The notes: generated by a model from the sequence alone, not told the origin. DNA of 36,336 nucleotides from an uncultured Acetatifactor sp. (GCA_910585665.1 CAJUFI010000037.1:1-36336), one strand, 5' to 3'; shown: positions 7,497 through 15,413, counted from the first letter of the stretch. Made by a program: numbers and translations.

Positions 7497-8570
7497 TCAG
7501 TCGCCGAAGCAGATGCCCAGGAGCTTCGCCTCTTTCACGATAGACGCGTCCGGGGACACGGCCTTCAGCTTGCCTGCCACGTCCTCCAGGGGGACGCGCA
7601 CCACTTCACGGTTCTTGTATCCTACCATAAATCCGTACTGGTTGTCCAGTATCAGTTTGCCTGCCTCTGCGCCCAGGCGGCTGGCGAAAACGCGGTCGTA
7701 AGGGCAGGGGCTACCGCCGCGCTGCATATGGCCGGGAACCGTGACGCGGACCTCTATGCCGGTCTTTTTCTGGATAGCCTCGGCTAACTCGTAGGACACG
7801 GAGGGGTGTATCATGTTCTTCAGCTTTTTCTTGTACTCTTTCTTGGAGAGCTTCGCGTCTTCCTTGGAGATGGCGCCTTCCGCCACGGCGATGATGGTGA
7901 AGCCGCTGCCTCTTCTGTTCCTGTCCTCAATCTTCTCAATCACCTTCTTGATGTCATAGGGAATCTCAGGAATCAGGATAATGTCGGCACCGCTGGCCAT
8001 GCCGGCGTTGAGGGTCAGCCAGCCTACTTTATGGCCCATGACCTCTACGATGAAGACGCGGCTGTGGGACGCGGCTGTGGTGTGGATGTAGTCGATAGCG
8101 TCCGTGGCGATGTCCACCGCGCTCTGGAAGCCGAAGGTCATGTCCGTGCCCCAGAGGTCATTGTCGATGGTCTTGGGCAGGGTGATGACATTGAGGCCTT
8201 CCTTGCTCAGGAGGTTGGCCGTCTTGTGGGTGCCGTTGCCGCCCAAGACCACCAGGCAGTCAAGCTGGAGCTTGTAGTAGTTCTGCTTCATGGCCTCCAC
8301 CTTGTTCAGGCCGTTCTCGTCGGGATCCTGGATGGTCTTGAAGGGGGTCCGGGAGGTGCCCAGGATGGTGCCGCCCTTGGTCAGGATGCCGGAGAAGTCC
8401 TTGCCGGTGAGCATCTGGAACTTGCTGTAGATCAGGCCCCTGTAGCCGTCCTGGAAGCCGTATATCTCCACCTGCTCGTTGCTGTTGTACAGCGTCTTCA
8501 CCACGCCTCTCATGGCCGCGTTCAGCGCCTGGCAGTCCCCGCCGCTGGTCAACATACCGATTCTCTTCAT
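7497..8570 (-). CDS. 6-phosphofructokinase (PfkA family, mixed ATP/PPi signature)
   Basis: The 357-residue enzyme phosphorylates fructose 6-phosphate in glycolysis. Visible motifs are the N-terminal LTSGGDCQALNAAMRG, the nucleotide loop GGNG (110-113), PKTIDND (132-138) with catalytic Asp136, and the sugar site PGHMQRGGSPCPYDR. Gly113 is the small residue usual in ATP enzymes. Lys133 is typical of PPi-dependent or group III enzymes, and Asn112 replaces the usual Asp or Glu. The phosphoryl donor is therefore uncertain. The start follows AGGAGGAAATGAGAC. A promoter lies at 8634-8661, divergent from the tRNA-Ser promoter. Confidence 0.93.
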   Translation of the reverse strand: MKRIGMLTSGGDCQALNAAMRGVVKTLYNSNEQVEIYGFQDGYRGLIYSKFQMLTGKDFSGILTKGGTILGTSRTPFKTIQDPDENGLNKVEAMKQNYYKLQLDCLVVLGGNGTHKTANLLSKEGLNVITLPKTIDNDLWGTDMTFGFQSAVDIATDAIDYIHTTAASHSRVFIVEVMGHKVGWLTLNAGMASGADIILIPEIPYDIKKVIEKIEDRNRRGSGFTIIAVAEGAISKEDAKLSKKEYKKKLKNMIHPSVSYELAEAIQKKTGIEVRVTVPGHMQRGGSPCPYDRVFASRLGAEAGKLILDNQYGFMVGYKNREVVRVPLEDVAGKLKAVSPDASIVKEAKLLGICFGD

Positions 8571-8633
8571 GTCTCATTTCCTCCTATCATTTATTTTTAA
8601 GTTTTCTGTTGCTTTTTCGCTCCTTATATGAAA

Positions 8634-8661
8634 TATTACCCTTTTCCGGACAAATTTGCAA
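8634..8661 (-). promoter_or_regulatory. Promoter of the phosphofructokinase gene
   Basis: On the minus strand TTGCAA (8661-8656), a 16-bp spacer and TAATAT (8639-8634) precede a leader of about 55 bases ending in the pfk ribosome site. Confidence 0.55.
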
Positions 8662-8689
8662 CCTTTACAGAAAAAAACGTTTTAAAGTA

Positions 8690-8718
8690 TTGCAAAAATC
8701 CCGGGAATGATTTAAAAT
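8690..8718 (+). promoter_or_regulatory. Promoter of tRNA-Ser
   Basis: TTGCAA (8690-8695), a 17-bp spacer and TAAAAT (8713-8718) place the start near 8725, giving a leader of about 20 nt before the mature tRNA. A TATAAT at 8738-8743 lies too close to the mature end to serve. Confidence 0.6.
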
Positions 8719-8745
8719 GAAGGACGAATGTGAATGATATAATTT

Positions 8746-8833
8746 GGAGAGTTATCGAAGCGGTCATAACGAGCTGCACTCGAAATGCAGTTGTCCTTTA
8801 CAGGGCACGTGGGTTCGAATCCCACACTCTCCG
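8746..8833 (+). tRNA. tRNA-Ser (anticodon CGA)
   Basis: An 88-nt cloverleaf can be drawn. The acceptor stem is GGAGAGU/ACUCUCC with discriminator G. The D-stem is UCG/CGA, the anticodon stem CUGCA/UGCAG with loop CUCGAAA, the T-arm GUGGG-UUCGAAU-CCCAC, and there is a long variable arm as expected for class II tRNA-Ser. The anticodon CGA reads UCG. The terminal CCA is not encoded. A promoter and terminator flank it, so it is a single-gene transcript. Confidence 0.97.
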
Positions 8834-8838
8834 CTATG

Positions 8839-8866
8839 AAAAAGCCTTAAATTATAGGCTTTTTTG
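8839..8866 (+). terminator. Rho-independent terminator of tRNA-Ser
   Basis: AAAAAGCCT and AGGCTTTTT form a nine-bp stem around an eight-base loop, and the distal arm runs into a T-tract. Confidence 0.9.
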
Positions 8867-8943
8867 ATTTTCTGGGCAAATTTTAAAAATCACTGCCGCC
8901 CCTTGTCGTGGGAGATTTGCAAGAGAAAAGAGCGGCGGCGGCC

Positions 8944-9371
8944 TTATCTTTCTTGACTGTCAAGTCTATCAGTCCATCTGAGTGTTTCCTGTAAATTGGC
9001 AATGTCAGAGTGAAAACCGTGAAGGGTTTGGGCGTCGGCCTGACTGTCCAGCACCTCCATTTCCTCATAACCGAAGCACCGCATTCTGCCGGTGTAGGCA
9101 CAAGGGCCCTTTTTGCCATTGTAAAGCCCAATCCAGACCAGATTATAAATGGGGAACAAATCTTCTTCCAGCACCCCGTCCTGCTTGCAGGCGGAGGTCA
9201 CCGCCTTGGCAAGGAATGGGCCGCATGGCCTTTTACCTGTTCCGCCCCATTGGGCCACATGAAGTTTTTGGCCGCAGCCTCCTCCGCCTCGCAGTCGGGA
9301 ATGGGCGCAGGCATGAAGGAGACAAGGATGAATCCACATTGGCGATCCGCCAGAACCCCCTTGCCTTCTGC
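8944..9371 (-). pseudogene. Decayed DUF4261 domain gene
   Basis: Two minus-strand frames each carry part of a DUF4261-like protein. The upstream frame (9371 to about 9201) reads GFILVSFMPAPIPDCEAEE and then NFMWPNGAEQVKGHAAH before a stop. The other frame continues with FLAKAVTSACKQDG, then LFPIYNLVWIGLYNGKKGPC and YEEMEVLDSQAD to a stop at 8944. Compared with my recollection of the family (about 230-250 residues), the N-terminus is cut by a stop, residues are missing at the frame change, and more are missing before the LFPIYN segment. Promoter elements for the next gene, on the other strand, occupy its 5' remnant. I read this as a gene broken by deletions and a frameshift. Confidence 0.75.
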
Positions 9372-9389
9372 CTAAAGGCATACTATAAT
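9361..9389 (+). promoter_or_regulatory. Promoter of the lipoprotein gene
   Basis: TTGCCT (9361-9366), a 17-bp spacer and TATAAT (9384-9389) lie about 60 bp upstream of the lipoprotein start. Confidence 0.7.
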
Positions 9390-9449
9390 GAAGAATGCAT
9401 ACCAAAGAAAGACAGCCTAAAAAATTATTATGAAAAAGGAGCAGAAACT

Positions 9450-10310
9450 ATGAACAGAAAAAGATTTCTTTCCCTTGCCCTTGCGACCGCTTTGACGCTT
9501 CCCCTGGCTGCCTGCGGCGATACCTCCGGCACGGACGGCAGCGATTCTTCCGTCATCTCCCAGTCCAACGAGGAAAACAGCGGCAGCCCGGAGGGGGATG
9601 CCGGCCAGGCGGACGACAGCGGTTCCGGCAGCGGCGACTCCGTTGAAGAAGACGGCGGCAGCCCAGAGACGGATGCCGACCAGGCAGATGACGGCGCTTC
9701 CGATGAAGGAGAAGGGGATGTCATGGATGAGATTGCGAGCCGCATGGACGAGCTTCTGGCTCAGGCAGAGACAATCAACTGGATTGCCATGGGAAAGGCG
9801 GCTCTGGACGATGTGGACGGCGCCGAAGCGCTGTACAGCGGCAAGACCCTTCTGGTAAAAGGAACCCTATGTGAAATCAATACGGATGGACTCGTCAAAT
9901 TCAGATACTATCCCGCAGAAGACCACAGCGGAAAGACTGTTGCCTACCTTTGGGCGACCATCCCGGCCACGGAAGCGGAATATCTGGATCAGACCTATAT
10001 GAATCAGTCGGTTTCCATTGTGGGGACGGTGGACGTGGTAAACATAGAGGAGGGACCGGTCTGCTTCTGCATCATGGAAGAAGCCTATCTGGTCAGCGAC
10101 ACCACCGAGTTCGTATGTACCCTGACTCTCGCGGCCGACGGCAGCTATTATGAAGCGGAAATCGAGGGCTGGGAAGGCTCCCTGCCGCTTCAGGTGTACT
10201 TTGTCGATGGACAGGAGGTTCCCGTTGGCGAGGAAGTGACCATCCGGGGAAAGCTGAACCGGGAGACCGGCACCGAAGTCCTGTATGATACATTCATCGT
10301 AACGCAATAA
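9450..10310 (+). CDS. Predicted lipoprotein with Ser/Gly/Asp-rich linker
   Basis: ATG at 9450 follows AAAGGAGCAGAAACT. The 286-residue product begins with a lipoprotein signal (MNRKRFLSL, a hydrophobic core, then lipobox LAAC with Cys at about residue 24). An acidic, disordered linker of about 70 residues follows, containing two imperfect copies of a segment like GGSPETDADQADD. The rest (about 95-286) is a beta-rich domain with two similar halves, each ending in a strand like VSIVGTVDVV or EVTIRGKLNR; this resembles OB-fold-like extracytoplasmic domains, but I cannot assign a family. It is expected to be exported and lipid-anchored outside the membrane. The gene appears monocistronic, between its own promoter and a small terminator hairpin. 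Confidence 0.8.
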   Translation: MNRKRFLSLALATALTLPLAACGDTSGTDGSDSSVISQSNEENSGSPEGDAGQADDSGSGSGDSVEEDGGSPETDADQADDGASDEGEGDVMDEIASRMDELLAQAETINWIAMGKAALDDVDGAEALYSGKTLLVKGTLCEINTDGLVKFRYYPAEDHSGKTVAYLWATIPATEAEYLDQTYMNQSVSIVGTVDVVNIEEGPVCFCIMEEAYLVSDTTEFVCTLTLAADGSYYEAEIEGWEGSLPLQVYFVDGQEVPVGEEVTIRGKLNRETGTEVLYDTFIVTQ

Positions 10311-10331
10311 GAAGCCAGGCTTCCGCTTCTT
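10309..10331 (+). terminator. Terminator hairpin after the lipoprotein gene
   Basis: AAGAAGC and GCTTCTT form a seven-bp perfect stem around a nine-base loop, directly after the stop codon. The T-tract is weak. Confidence 0.5.
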
Positions 10332-10451
10332 GCCAACCACAAAAGCTGCTATGGTATCGGCGGCAAACAGAACCCTCTACATTGCCCGGATTACCCGAAC
10401 ACCTTGCCCAGCCGCGTCACGTTACGGGAAGTTATCGTGCGAATCTGCCGC

Positions 10452-10480
10452 TTGTCAATAGCGGGCCGCCCGCGTATAAT
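10452..10480 (+). promoter_or_regulatory. Promoter of the DUF975-phosphoesterase operon
   Basis: TTGTCA (10452-10457), a 17-bp GC-rich spacer and TATAAT (10475-10480) lie upstream of the first gene. The spacer contains the inverted sequence GCGGGCCGCCCGC, which could bind a regulator. Confidence 0.75.
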
Positions 10481-10546
10481 GATTCCGGAAAAGGCATATG
10501 GGCAGGGATGCCCCTTTGCCGGAAAAAGCAGAATCGAGAGAAGAAA

Positions 10547-12370
10547 ATGCGCACAAGAAGACAAATGAAGGCGGATGCCAGAAAAGTACTGAAACGGCAC
10601 TATTTCCTGTTTCTTCTGCTGTGCCTGATGGCCTCCCTGCTGGGCGGGGGGCTGGTCATGTCCGGCACGGCCGGGGAGGATATGGCGGAGGACGTGACGC
10701 CCCAGACCCGCGTCACCTTCACGGATACGGTTGTCTCCTCTTTCACGGAGTTCGTCATGGATGTGGCGGTGGGAAAGCGGGAGGACCGGGAACGGCAGAT
10801 TCGGGAGGCCCAGGAGCGGTACGCGGCGGAGGCCGGGCAGACCGGGAACGAGATTTTCGGCAGAAGCCGGGGCGTGCTGGCGTCCGTGGTGAACAAGCTT
10901 TCCTCCGGGGCCTATCTGATGACCCTGCTGGTGGGAATGCGGTCCCTGGTGGGGACGGACGAGGTAGCCGTAGTCGTTTTGCTGCTGGGGTTCCTGGGGC
11001 TGCTGTGCCTGTTCCAGATATTCGTGGTGGGCGTATGCCGGACAGTGATCATACGCATGTTCCTGGAGGGCCGCTGCTATGAGAAGGTGCCGGGGCAGCG
11101 GATCTGGTTTCTGCTGCGGGTGAGGAAATGGGGCCATGTGGCGGTGGTGAACCTGGTGAAGGGCATCTTCCTGTTCTTCTGGGGGTTTACGGTGATCGGG
11201 GGAATCGTCAAATCCTATTCCTACCACCTGGTGCCGTACCTCCTGGCGGAGAACCCGGCCATGAAGACCCTGGAGGCGATCACGCTGTCCAGAAGGCTGA
11301 TGAAGGGCCATAAATGGGAATGCTTCGTGCTGGAGCTGTCCTTCCTGGGATGGGATCTGCTGGGCATCCTCACCCTGGGCGTTTCCGATATCCTGTTCAG
11401 CGCCCCTTACAAAATGGCGGTGATGGCGGAGTATTACGCCCGGCTGCGACGACTGGGCATACAGAACCATGCGGAAGGCGCGGAGCTTTTGAACGACCGG
11501 TACCTGTTCGCTCAGGCGGATAAACACACGCTGAAAACCGAATACGCGGACGTGGAGAGGGAATGCGGCGCACAGTCGCCGGAGCTGCCTGGGCTGAAGG
11601 GGTTCCACGGGTTCCTGGCGGAAACCTTCGGCGTGACCATCGGTCAGAACAGAGAAATCCAGACCCTGGAGGAAGAGCGCAGCCGCCGCTTCCTCCTGGA
11701 ATACGACAAAAAGGCGCTGGAGGGGCATATCTATCCCACCCGGCTGCATCCGATTCCGGAAAAGCGCAAGCGTAAGTGGGTGGTTAGTCTGAACTATCTC
11801 AGATGTTATTCCCTCTGGTCAATGATCCTGATATTCTTCGCCCTTTCCTTCGTGGGATGGATCTGGGAGGTGGGGCTCCATCTGATTGCGGACGGCGTCT
11901 TCGTGAACCGGGGCGTGCTCCACGGTCCCTGGCTTCCCATCTACGGGACAGGCAGCGTCATGATGCTGCTGTTGCTGAACCGCTTCCGGCGCAAGCCCGT
12001 GCTGGAGTTTACCCTGGCCATTGGGCTGTGCGGCTGTGTGGAGTATTTTACCTCCGTGTACCTGGAATATGTCCACAATGGCACCAGATGGTGGGACTAT
12101 ACGGGATACTTCCTGAACCTGCACGGCCGGATCTGCGCGGAGGGGCTGCTGGTCTTCGGCATCGGCGGCATGGCGATTGTGTATGTGCTGGCCCCTTTCC
12201 TGGACGGGCTGTTCCGCAGGATTCCCTCCAAGGCATTGATTGCGGCGGGGGTGGTTCTGCTGGCAGTCTTCGCGGCGGATCAGGTGTACTCGTCGATGCA
12301 TCCCAATGAGGGGAAGGGCATTACGGATTATCAGTCCGGAATTCAGGTGACGGAGGTGATGAAAGGATGA
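10547..12370 (+). CDS. DUF975 / putative ABC-transporter type IV (CmpB-like) fusion membrane protein
   Basis: The 607-residue protein joins two membrane modules. Residues 1-310 match DUF975, with the family segment YHLVPYLLAENPAMKTLEAI, then LSRRLMKGHKWECF and an ELSFLGWDLLGILTLG segment. A soluble region of about 100 residues carries many charged residues. From about 420 on is a CmpB-like module (putative ABC-transporter type IV family), with FVGWIWEVGLHL, HGPWLPIYGTGSVMM and GRICAEGLL. Neither module has a defined biochemical role. ATG 10547 has only a weak GAGAGAAG site; an in-frame ATG at 10508 is an alternative. The stop overlaps the next start by 4 bp (ATGA), so the two proteins are made together. 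Confidence 0.82.
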   Translation: MRTRRQMKADARKVLKRHYFLFLLLCLMASLLGGGLVMSGTAGEDMAEDVTPQTRVTFTDTVVSSFTEFVMDVAVGKREDRERQIREAQERYAAEAGQTGNEIFGRSRGVLASVVNKLSSGAYLMTLLVGMRSLVGTDEVAVVVLLLGFLGLLCLFQIFVVGVCRTVIIRMFLEGRCYEKVPGQRIWFLLRVRKWGHVAVVNLVKGIFLFFWGFTVIGGIVKSYSYHLVPYLLAENPAMKTLEAITLSRRLMKGHKWECFVLELSFLGWDLLGILTLGVSDILFSAPYKMAVMAEYYARLRRLGIQNHAEGAELLNDRYLFAQADKHTLKTEYADVERECGAQSPELPGLKGFHGFLAETFGVTIGQNREIQTLEEERSRRFLLEYDKKALEGHIYPTRLHPIPEKRKRKWVVSLNYLRCYSLWSMILIFFALSFVGWIWEVGLHLIADGVFVNRGVLHGPWLPIYGTGSVMMLLLLNRFRRKPVLEFTLAIGLCGCVEYFTSVYLEYVHNGTRWWDYTGYFLNLHGRICAEGLLVFGIGGMAIVYVLAPFLDGLFRRIPSKALIAAGVVLLAVFAADQVYSSMHPNEGKGITDYQSGIQVTEVMKG

Positions 12371-13587
12371 TCGCAGTATACTTGTCTCCCGTCTATCTCC
12401 TTCTGTGCGCCTATGTGTTCTACCGGCTGCAGACCTGGCTGGAGAGATGTCTGCCCTGGCTGGCCAGGAAAAGAATACGCATCCCCATAGGCATCGTCTA
12501 TCTGTGCGTGGCCTTCAGCATCCTGGCAGCGTTCCTGCTGGAGCCCTCGCCCGCCAAGCGGCTGCTCAAGCAGTTCAGCAATACCTGGCTGGGGGCGCTG
12601 CTCTATGCCCTGCTGGTGATTGTTATGGCGGACCTAATCCGGCTTGTACTGAAGCGCCTGCAGGGAAGAGCCCAGGGGAATTCCCGTTGGAAGCTCAGGT
12701 GGACGGAGCGGCTGTTCTCCCGGGGCGGACATATGGCAATCGGCGCGGTCTGCATCCTCTGTGTCTGCGGCTGCAGCCTGGCCGGAATCGTGAGTGCGGA
12801 CCATATCAGGGTGACGGAATATGAGCTGTATGTGGACAAGGAGGCCCCGGGCATGGAGGAGTTGAAAATCGTGCTGGTGGCAGATCTCCACCTGGGATAC
12901 AGCATAGGCATCCGCCACATGGAGCAGATGGTCAGCCTGATCAACGAAGAGGACGCCGATATTGTAGTCATGGCCGGGGATATCTTCGACAATGAGTATG
13001 AAGCGCTGGAGGATCCGGAGACCCTTGCGGCGATTCTGGGGGGCATCCGGAGCAGATACGGCGTCTACGCCTGCTATGGCAACCATGACATCAGGGAAAA
13101 AGTGCTGGCGGGGTTCACCTTTTCCGGCGAACAGGAGAAGGCCAGCGACCCCAGGATGGACGAATTCCTGGAGAAGGCGGGCATCCGGCTGCTGCGGGAG
13201 GAGGGCGTGCTGATCCAGGACGCCTTCTATCTCTACGGCAGGCCGGACTACGGCAGGCCCGGCAGGGGCATCCGGGTGCGCAAGACCCCGGAGGAAATCA
13301 CCCGGGAGATGGATTTGAGCAAACCCGTCATCGTCATGGACCACCAGCCCAGAGAGCTTCAGGAGCTGGCGGACGCCGGGGTGGACATCGACCTGTGCGG
13401 CCACACCCATGACGGCCAGACCTTTCCCGGGAACCTGACGGCCCGGCTGTTCTGGGAGAATATCTGCGGCTATCTGCGCAAGGGCGATATGCACAACATC
13501 GTCACCTCCGGCGTGGGCGTGTTCGGCCCGGACATGCGGCTGGGCACCCGGAGCGAGATCTGCGCCGTCACGGTGCGGTTCCGATAG
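12367..13587 (+). CDS. Membrane-anchored metallophosphoesterase (YaeI-like)
   Basis: The 406-residue product has about four N-terminal membrane segments (5-25, 38-58, 75-95, 120-140) and then a calcineurin-type metallophosphoesterase domain. Metal-site motifs are in order: VADLHLG (D-x-H), VMAGDIFD (GD), CYGNHDI (GNHD), MDHQP (His) and CGHTHDGQ (GHxH), so the dinuclear site is complete. Its domain resembles YaeI-like enzymes, some of which act on lipid-linked phosphates. The ATGA overlap with the DUF975 gene implies a shared envelope function, perhaps in lipid or wall precursor metabolism; that is inference. Confidence 0.92.
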   Translation: MIAVYLSPVYLLLCAYVFYRLQTWLERCLPWLARKRIRIPIGIVYLCVAFSILAAFLLEPSPAKRLLKQFSNTWLGALLYALLVIVMADLIRLVLKRLQGRAQGNSRWKLRWTERLFSRGGHMAIGAVCILCVCGCSLAGIVSADHIRVTEYELYVDKEAPGMEELKIVLVADLHLGYSIGIRHMEQMVSLINEEDADIVVMAGDIFDNEYEALEDPETLAAILGGIRSRYGVYACYGNHDIREKVLAGFTFSGEQEKASDPRMDEFLEKAGIRLLREEGVLIQDAFYLYGRPDYGRPGRGIRVRKTPEEITREMDLSKPVIVMDHQPRELQELADAGVDIDLCGHTHDGQTFPGNLTARLFWENICGYLRKGDMHNIVTSGVGVFGPDMRLGTRSEICAVTVRFR

Positions 13588-13654
13588 CGGCCCATGGGAA
13601 CGGATATGGCCGGAACCCTGCCAGGGCATGCTGTCAGGAAAGCCGCTCCATTGC

Positions 13655-13780
13655 CAAGGCCTGGGGCCACGGTTGAGGCCTATGGCGTGCTGCTGTCAAG
13701 GCCTGGGGCCACGGTTAAGGCCTATGGCGTGCTGCTGTCAAGGCCTGGGGCCACGGTTGAGGCCTATGGCGTGCTGCTGT
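13655..13780. repeat. Three tandem 42-bp repeats
   Basis: The unit, beginning CAAGGCCTGGGGCCACGGTT, occurs at 13655-13696, 13697-13738 and 13739-13780 with one base change (G to A in copy 2). Each unit holds the inner palindrome GGCCTGGGGCC. There are no spacers, so this is not a CRISPR. The unit is 14 codons long, but the reading frame across it has no ribosome site and no protein-like flanks. It lies after the phosphoesterase stop. Confidence 0.95.
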
Positions 13781-13781
13781 C

Positions 13782-13811
13782 AAGACCGCACCCCCGCCAG
13801 GGTGCGGTCTT
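13782..13811. terminator. Twelve-bp terminator hairpin between convergent genes
   Basis: AAGACCGCACCC (13782-13793) pairs perfectly with GGGTGCGGTCTT (13800-13811) around a six-base loop. A T-rich stretch follows on the plus strand. It lies between the phosphoesterase operon (plus) and the LytM gene (minus) and could serve both. Confidence 0.75.
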
Positions 13812-13851
13812 TGATGTTCTTACAGGCTCCTCTGCTCGCTTTCCGCCGCGC

Positions 13852-14853
13852 TTACCGGGCCGCAAGGGGATCTGTCTTCTCCCCGTTGACCTCTATGCTG
13901 AACCGCAGGTTCGGGCCTGTGGCCATTCCGCTCTGGCCCAGTGTAGCGATTGTCTGGCCCTGCTTCACCTCCTGGCCCTCGGCGACCTTGCTTTCCTTCA
14001 GATGTCCATATTTCGCCGTGATCCCATCCCCTAAGTCCAGCACGATGAAGTTCCCGCTGGCGCTTTCATACCCGGCCTCCAGCACCACGCCGTCCGCGAC
14101 GGCATAGATTTCATCCCCGGCTGTCCCGGCTATGTTGATATGGTCGGAATCCGTCCCGTTTTCCTGTCTGCCGTACAAACCTGACACGTCACGGCTGACC
14201 GTGGGCCAGACCCAGTGGGGATATATCAGTTCTCCAACATCGTATCGGGGCTCGGCCGCGCTGTCCTCTTCTGCCCGTGTCTGTGCCTGTTGCGCCAGCC
14301 TGTCCGCCACCTCCGCCGTCTGCTCCACCTCAAAATCAAAGAAGCACATCCAGTCCTGTCCAAAGGCAAAGTCGTTATTGGTCAGCACAAAATAATACCC
14401 GTCACCGTCCGGCAGATTTTCCTCCATTGCAGCGATATCGTACCCTTCGGATATGTCGATGGTAAGGATGCCCTGGGAATGGGGCGCTATGGCCGAGCCT
14501 TCCATCTTGATTCCGGCGCTGTCTCCCGCCACCTCCTGGCTGGTGGACCACTGCATGACCTTCACTTTGTCCTGGAGCTCCAATTCTTGGTCCGAGTCAT
14601 TTACAATGATGATCTCAAATCTGCCGTCCCCCTGATAGACTGCCGCAAACCCCGCCTTGTCCCCGTTCAGGTCTGAAAACTTTCCATAGGCGAAAGCGCA
14701 TAAAGCCACAAAGCACAACAGGCAGCTGACGGAAAGCGCCATCTTTCTGACTGGATACCCTGTGCGCGTCCTTTTCGGGAGAATGGCTGCCCCTGTCCTG
14801 TCCTGGACGATTTCCTGTATCGCCTGAAGATTTTTCCTGCTGATTTTTTTCAT
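13852..14853 (-). CDS. Membrane-anchored degenerate LytM/M23 domain protein, candidate anti-sigma factor
   Basis: The 333-residue protein has a short basic cytoplasmic N-terminus (1-36), one membrane segment (about 38-57), a beta-rich domain (65-180), and a C-terminal M23/LytM fold starting near IYPHWVWPTVSRDVSGLYG. In active enzymes the first motif is HxGxD and the last is HLH. Here they read SDHIN and NLR, so those zinc ligands are lost; only KYGHL is kept. The fold is otherwise preserved, like non-catalytic LytM proteins such as SpoIIQ. The gene lies 20 bp after an ECF sigma gene, the usual place for an anti-sigma factor, and the N-terminal tail could hold sigma. That role is inference. 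The start follows GAGGAGACAGTTT. Confidence 0.85.
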   Translation of the reverse strand: MKKISRKNLQAIQEIVQDRTGAAILPKRTRTGYPVRKMALSVSCLLCFVALCAFAYGKFSDLNGDKAGFAAVYQGDGRFEIIIVNDSDQELELQDKVKVMQWSTSQEVAGDSAGIKMEGSAIAPHSQGILTIDISEGYDIAAMEENLPDGDGYYFVLTNNDFAFGQDWMCFFDFEVEQTAEVADRLAQQAQTRAEEDSAAEPRYDVGELIYPHWVWPTVSRDVSGLYGRQENGTDSDHINIAGTAGDEIYAVADGVVLEAGYESASGNFIVLDLGDGITAKYGHLKESKVAEGQEVKQGQTIATLGQSGMATGPNLRFSIEVNGEKTDPLAAR

Positions 14854-14873
14854 AAACTGTCTCCTCTCTGCCG

Positions 14874-15413
14874 CTACATCATTTTCTTCAGCTTCTGTCT
14901 CACATAGTACAATCTGTTCTCCACCTGTTTCTTCGGCATATCCAGCGCCACCGCGATCTCCGCCGGTTTCTGCTCATAGTAGTACCGCCTTATGATCAGC
15001 TCTTTTTCCTGTTCTTCCAGCTTTTCCAGGCAGGAATGCAGCCGCTCCTTTTCCTCGTCCGCCGCTATGGCTCCGTCATATCCAAGGCTCTCCGCCACGG
15101 CTCCTTCCATGGCCTCTTCCATGGATATTTCCCTTTTCCTGGCAACTTGGCGGTATCTGTCCACCGCCCTGGACCTTGCGATCAGGGAAAGCCAGGAAGA
15201 CAGTTTCGCCTTGTCGGAATCATATTTTTCAGGATATTGCCAGAGATAGATGAACACATCTGCCACACATTCCTCCACGTCCTGGACAGATGCCGCGTCG
15301 ATCAGGATGGCCGCGGCAATCTTCCAGAGAAGCCTGGAGTATTTCTGCACTACGAATGCCAGCATCCGCTCGTCCCGGGCTGCGATTGCGGAGATTATTT
15401 TTTTGTCATTCAA
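14874..15413 (-). CDS. ECF-type RNA polymerase sigma factor
   Basis: The 179-residue protein shows sigma region 2 (residues 20-90, with VEECVADVFIYLWQYPEKYD and SSWLSLIARSRAVDRYR) and region 4 (about 120-178, with LEEQEKELIIRRYYYEQKPA and an HTH up to VENRLYYVRQKLKK). Regions 1.1 and 3 are absent, as in ECF sigma factors. The start is an unusual TTG at 15413, placed 7 bp after GAGGG; no in-frame ATG is nearby. TTG starts lower expression and suit a regulator. The LytM-like membrane protein follows 20 bp downstream and is the likely partner. The operon's own promoter could not be placed with confidence. Confidence 0.92.
   Translation of the reverse strand: MNDKKIISAIAARDERMLAFVVQKYSRLLWKIAAAILIDAASVQDVEECVADVFIYLWQYPEKYDSDKAKLSSWLSLIARSRAVDRYRQVARKREISMEEAMEGAVAESLGYDGAIAADEEKERLHSCLEKLEEQEKELIIRRYYYEQKPAEIAVALDMPKKQVENRLYYVRQKLKKMM

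Noticed and set aside
13655..13780. CRISPR array
   Set aside because: The units are directly adjacent with no unique spacers; the same applies to the 52-bp array at the right end.
13594..14034. Plus-strand frame encoding 14-residue repeats over the 42-bp tandem repeats
   Set aside because: No ribosome site, and it runs through a terminator hairpin into the antisense of the LytM gene.
13852..14853. Active M23 endopeptidase
   Set aside because: The HxGxD and HLH zinc motifs are replaced (SDHIN and NLR); only one His motif remains.
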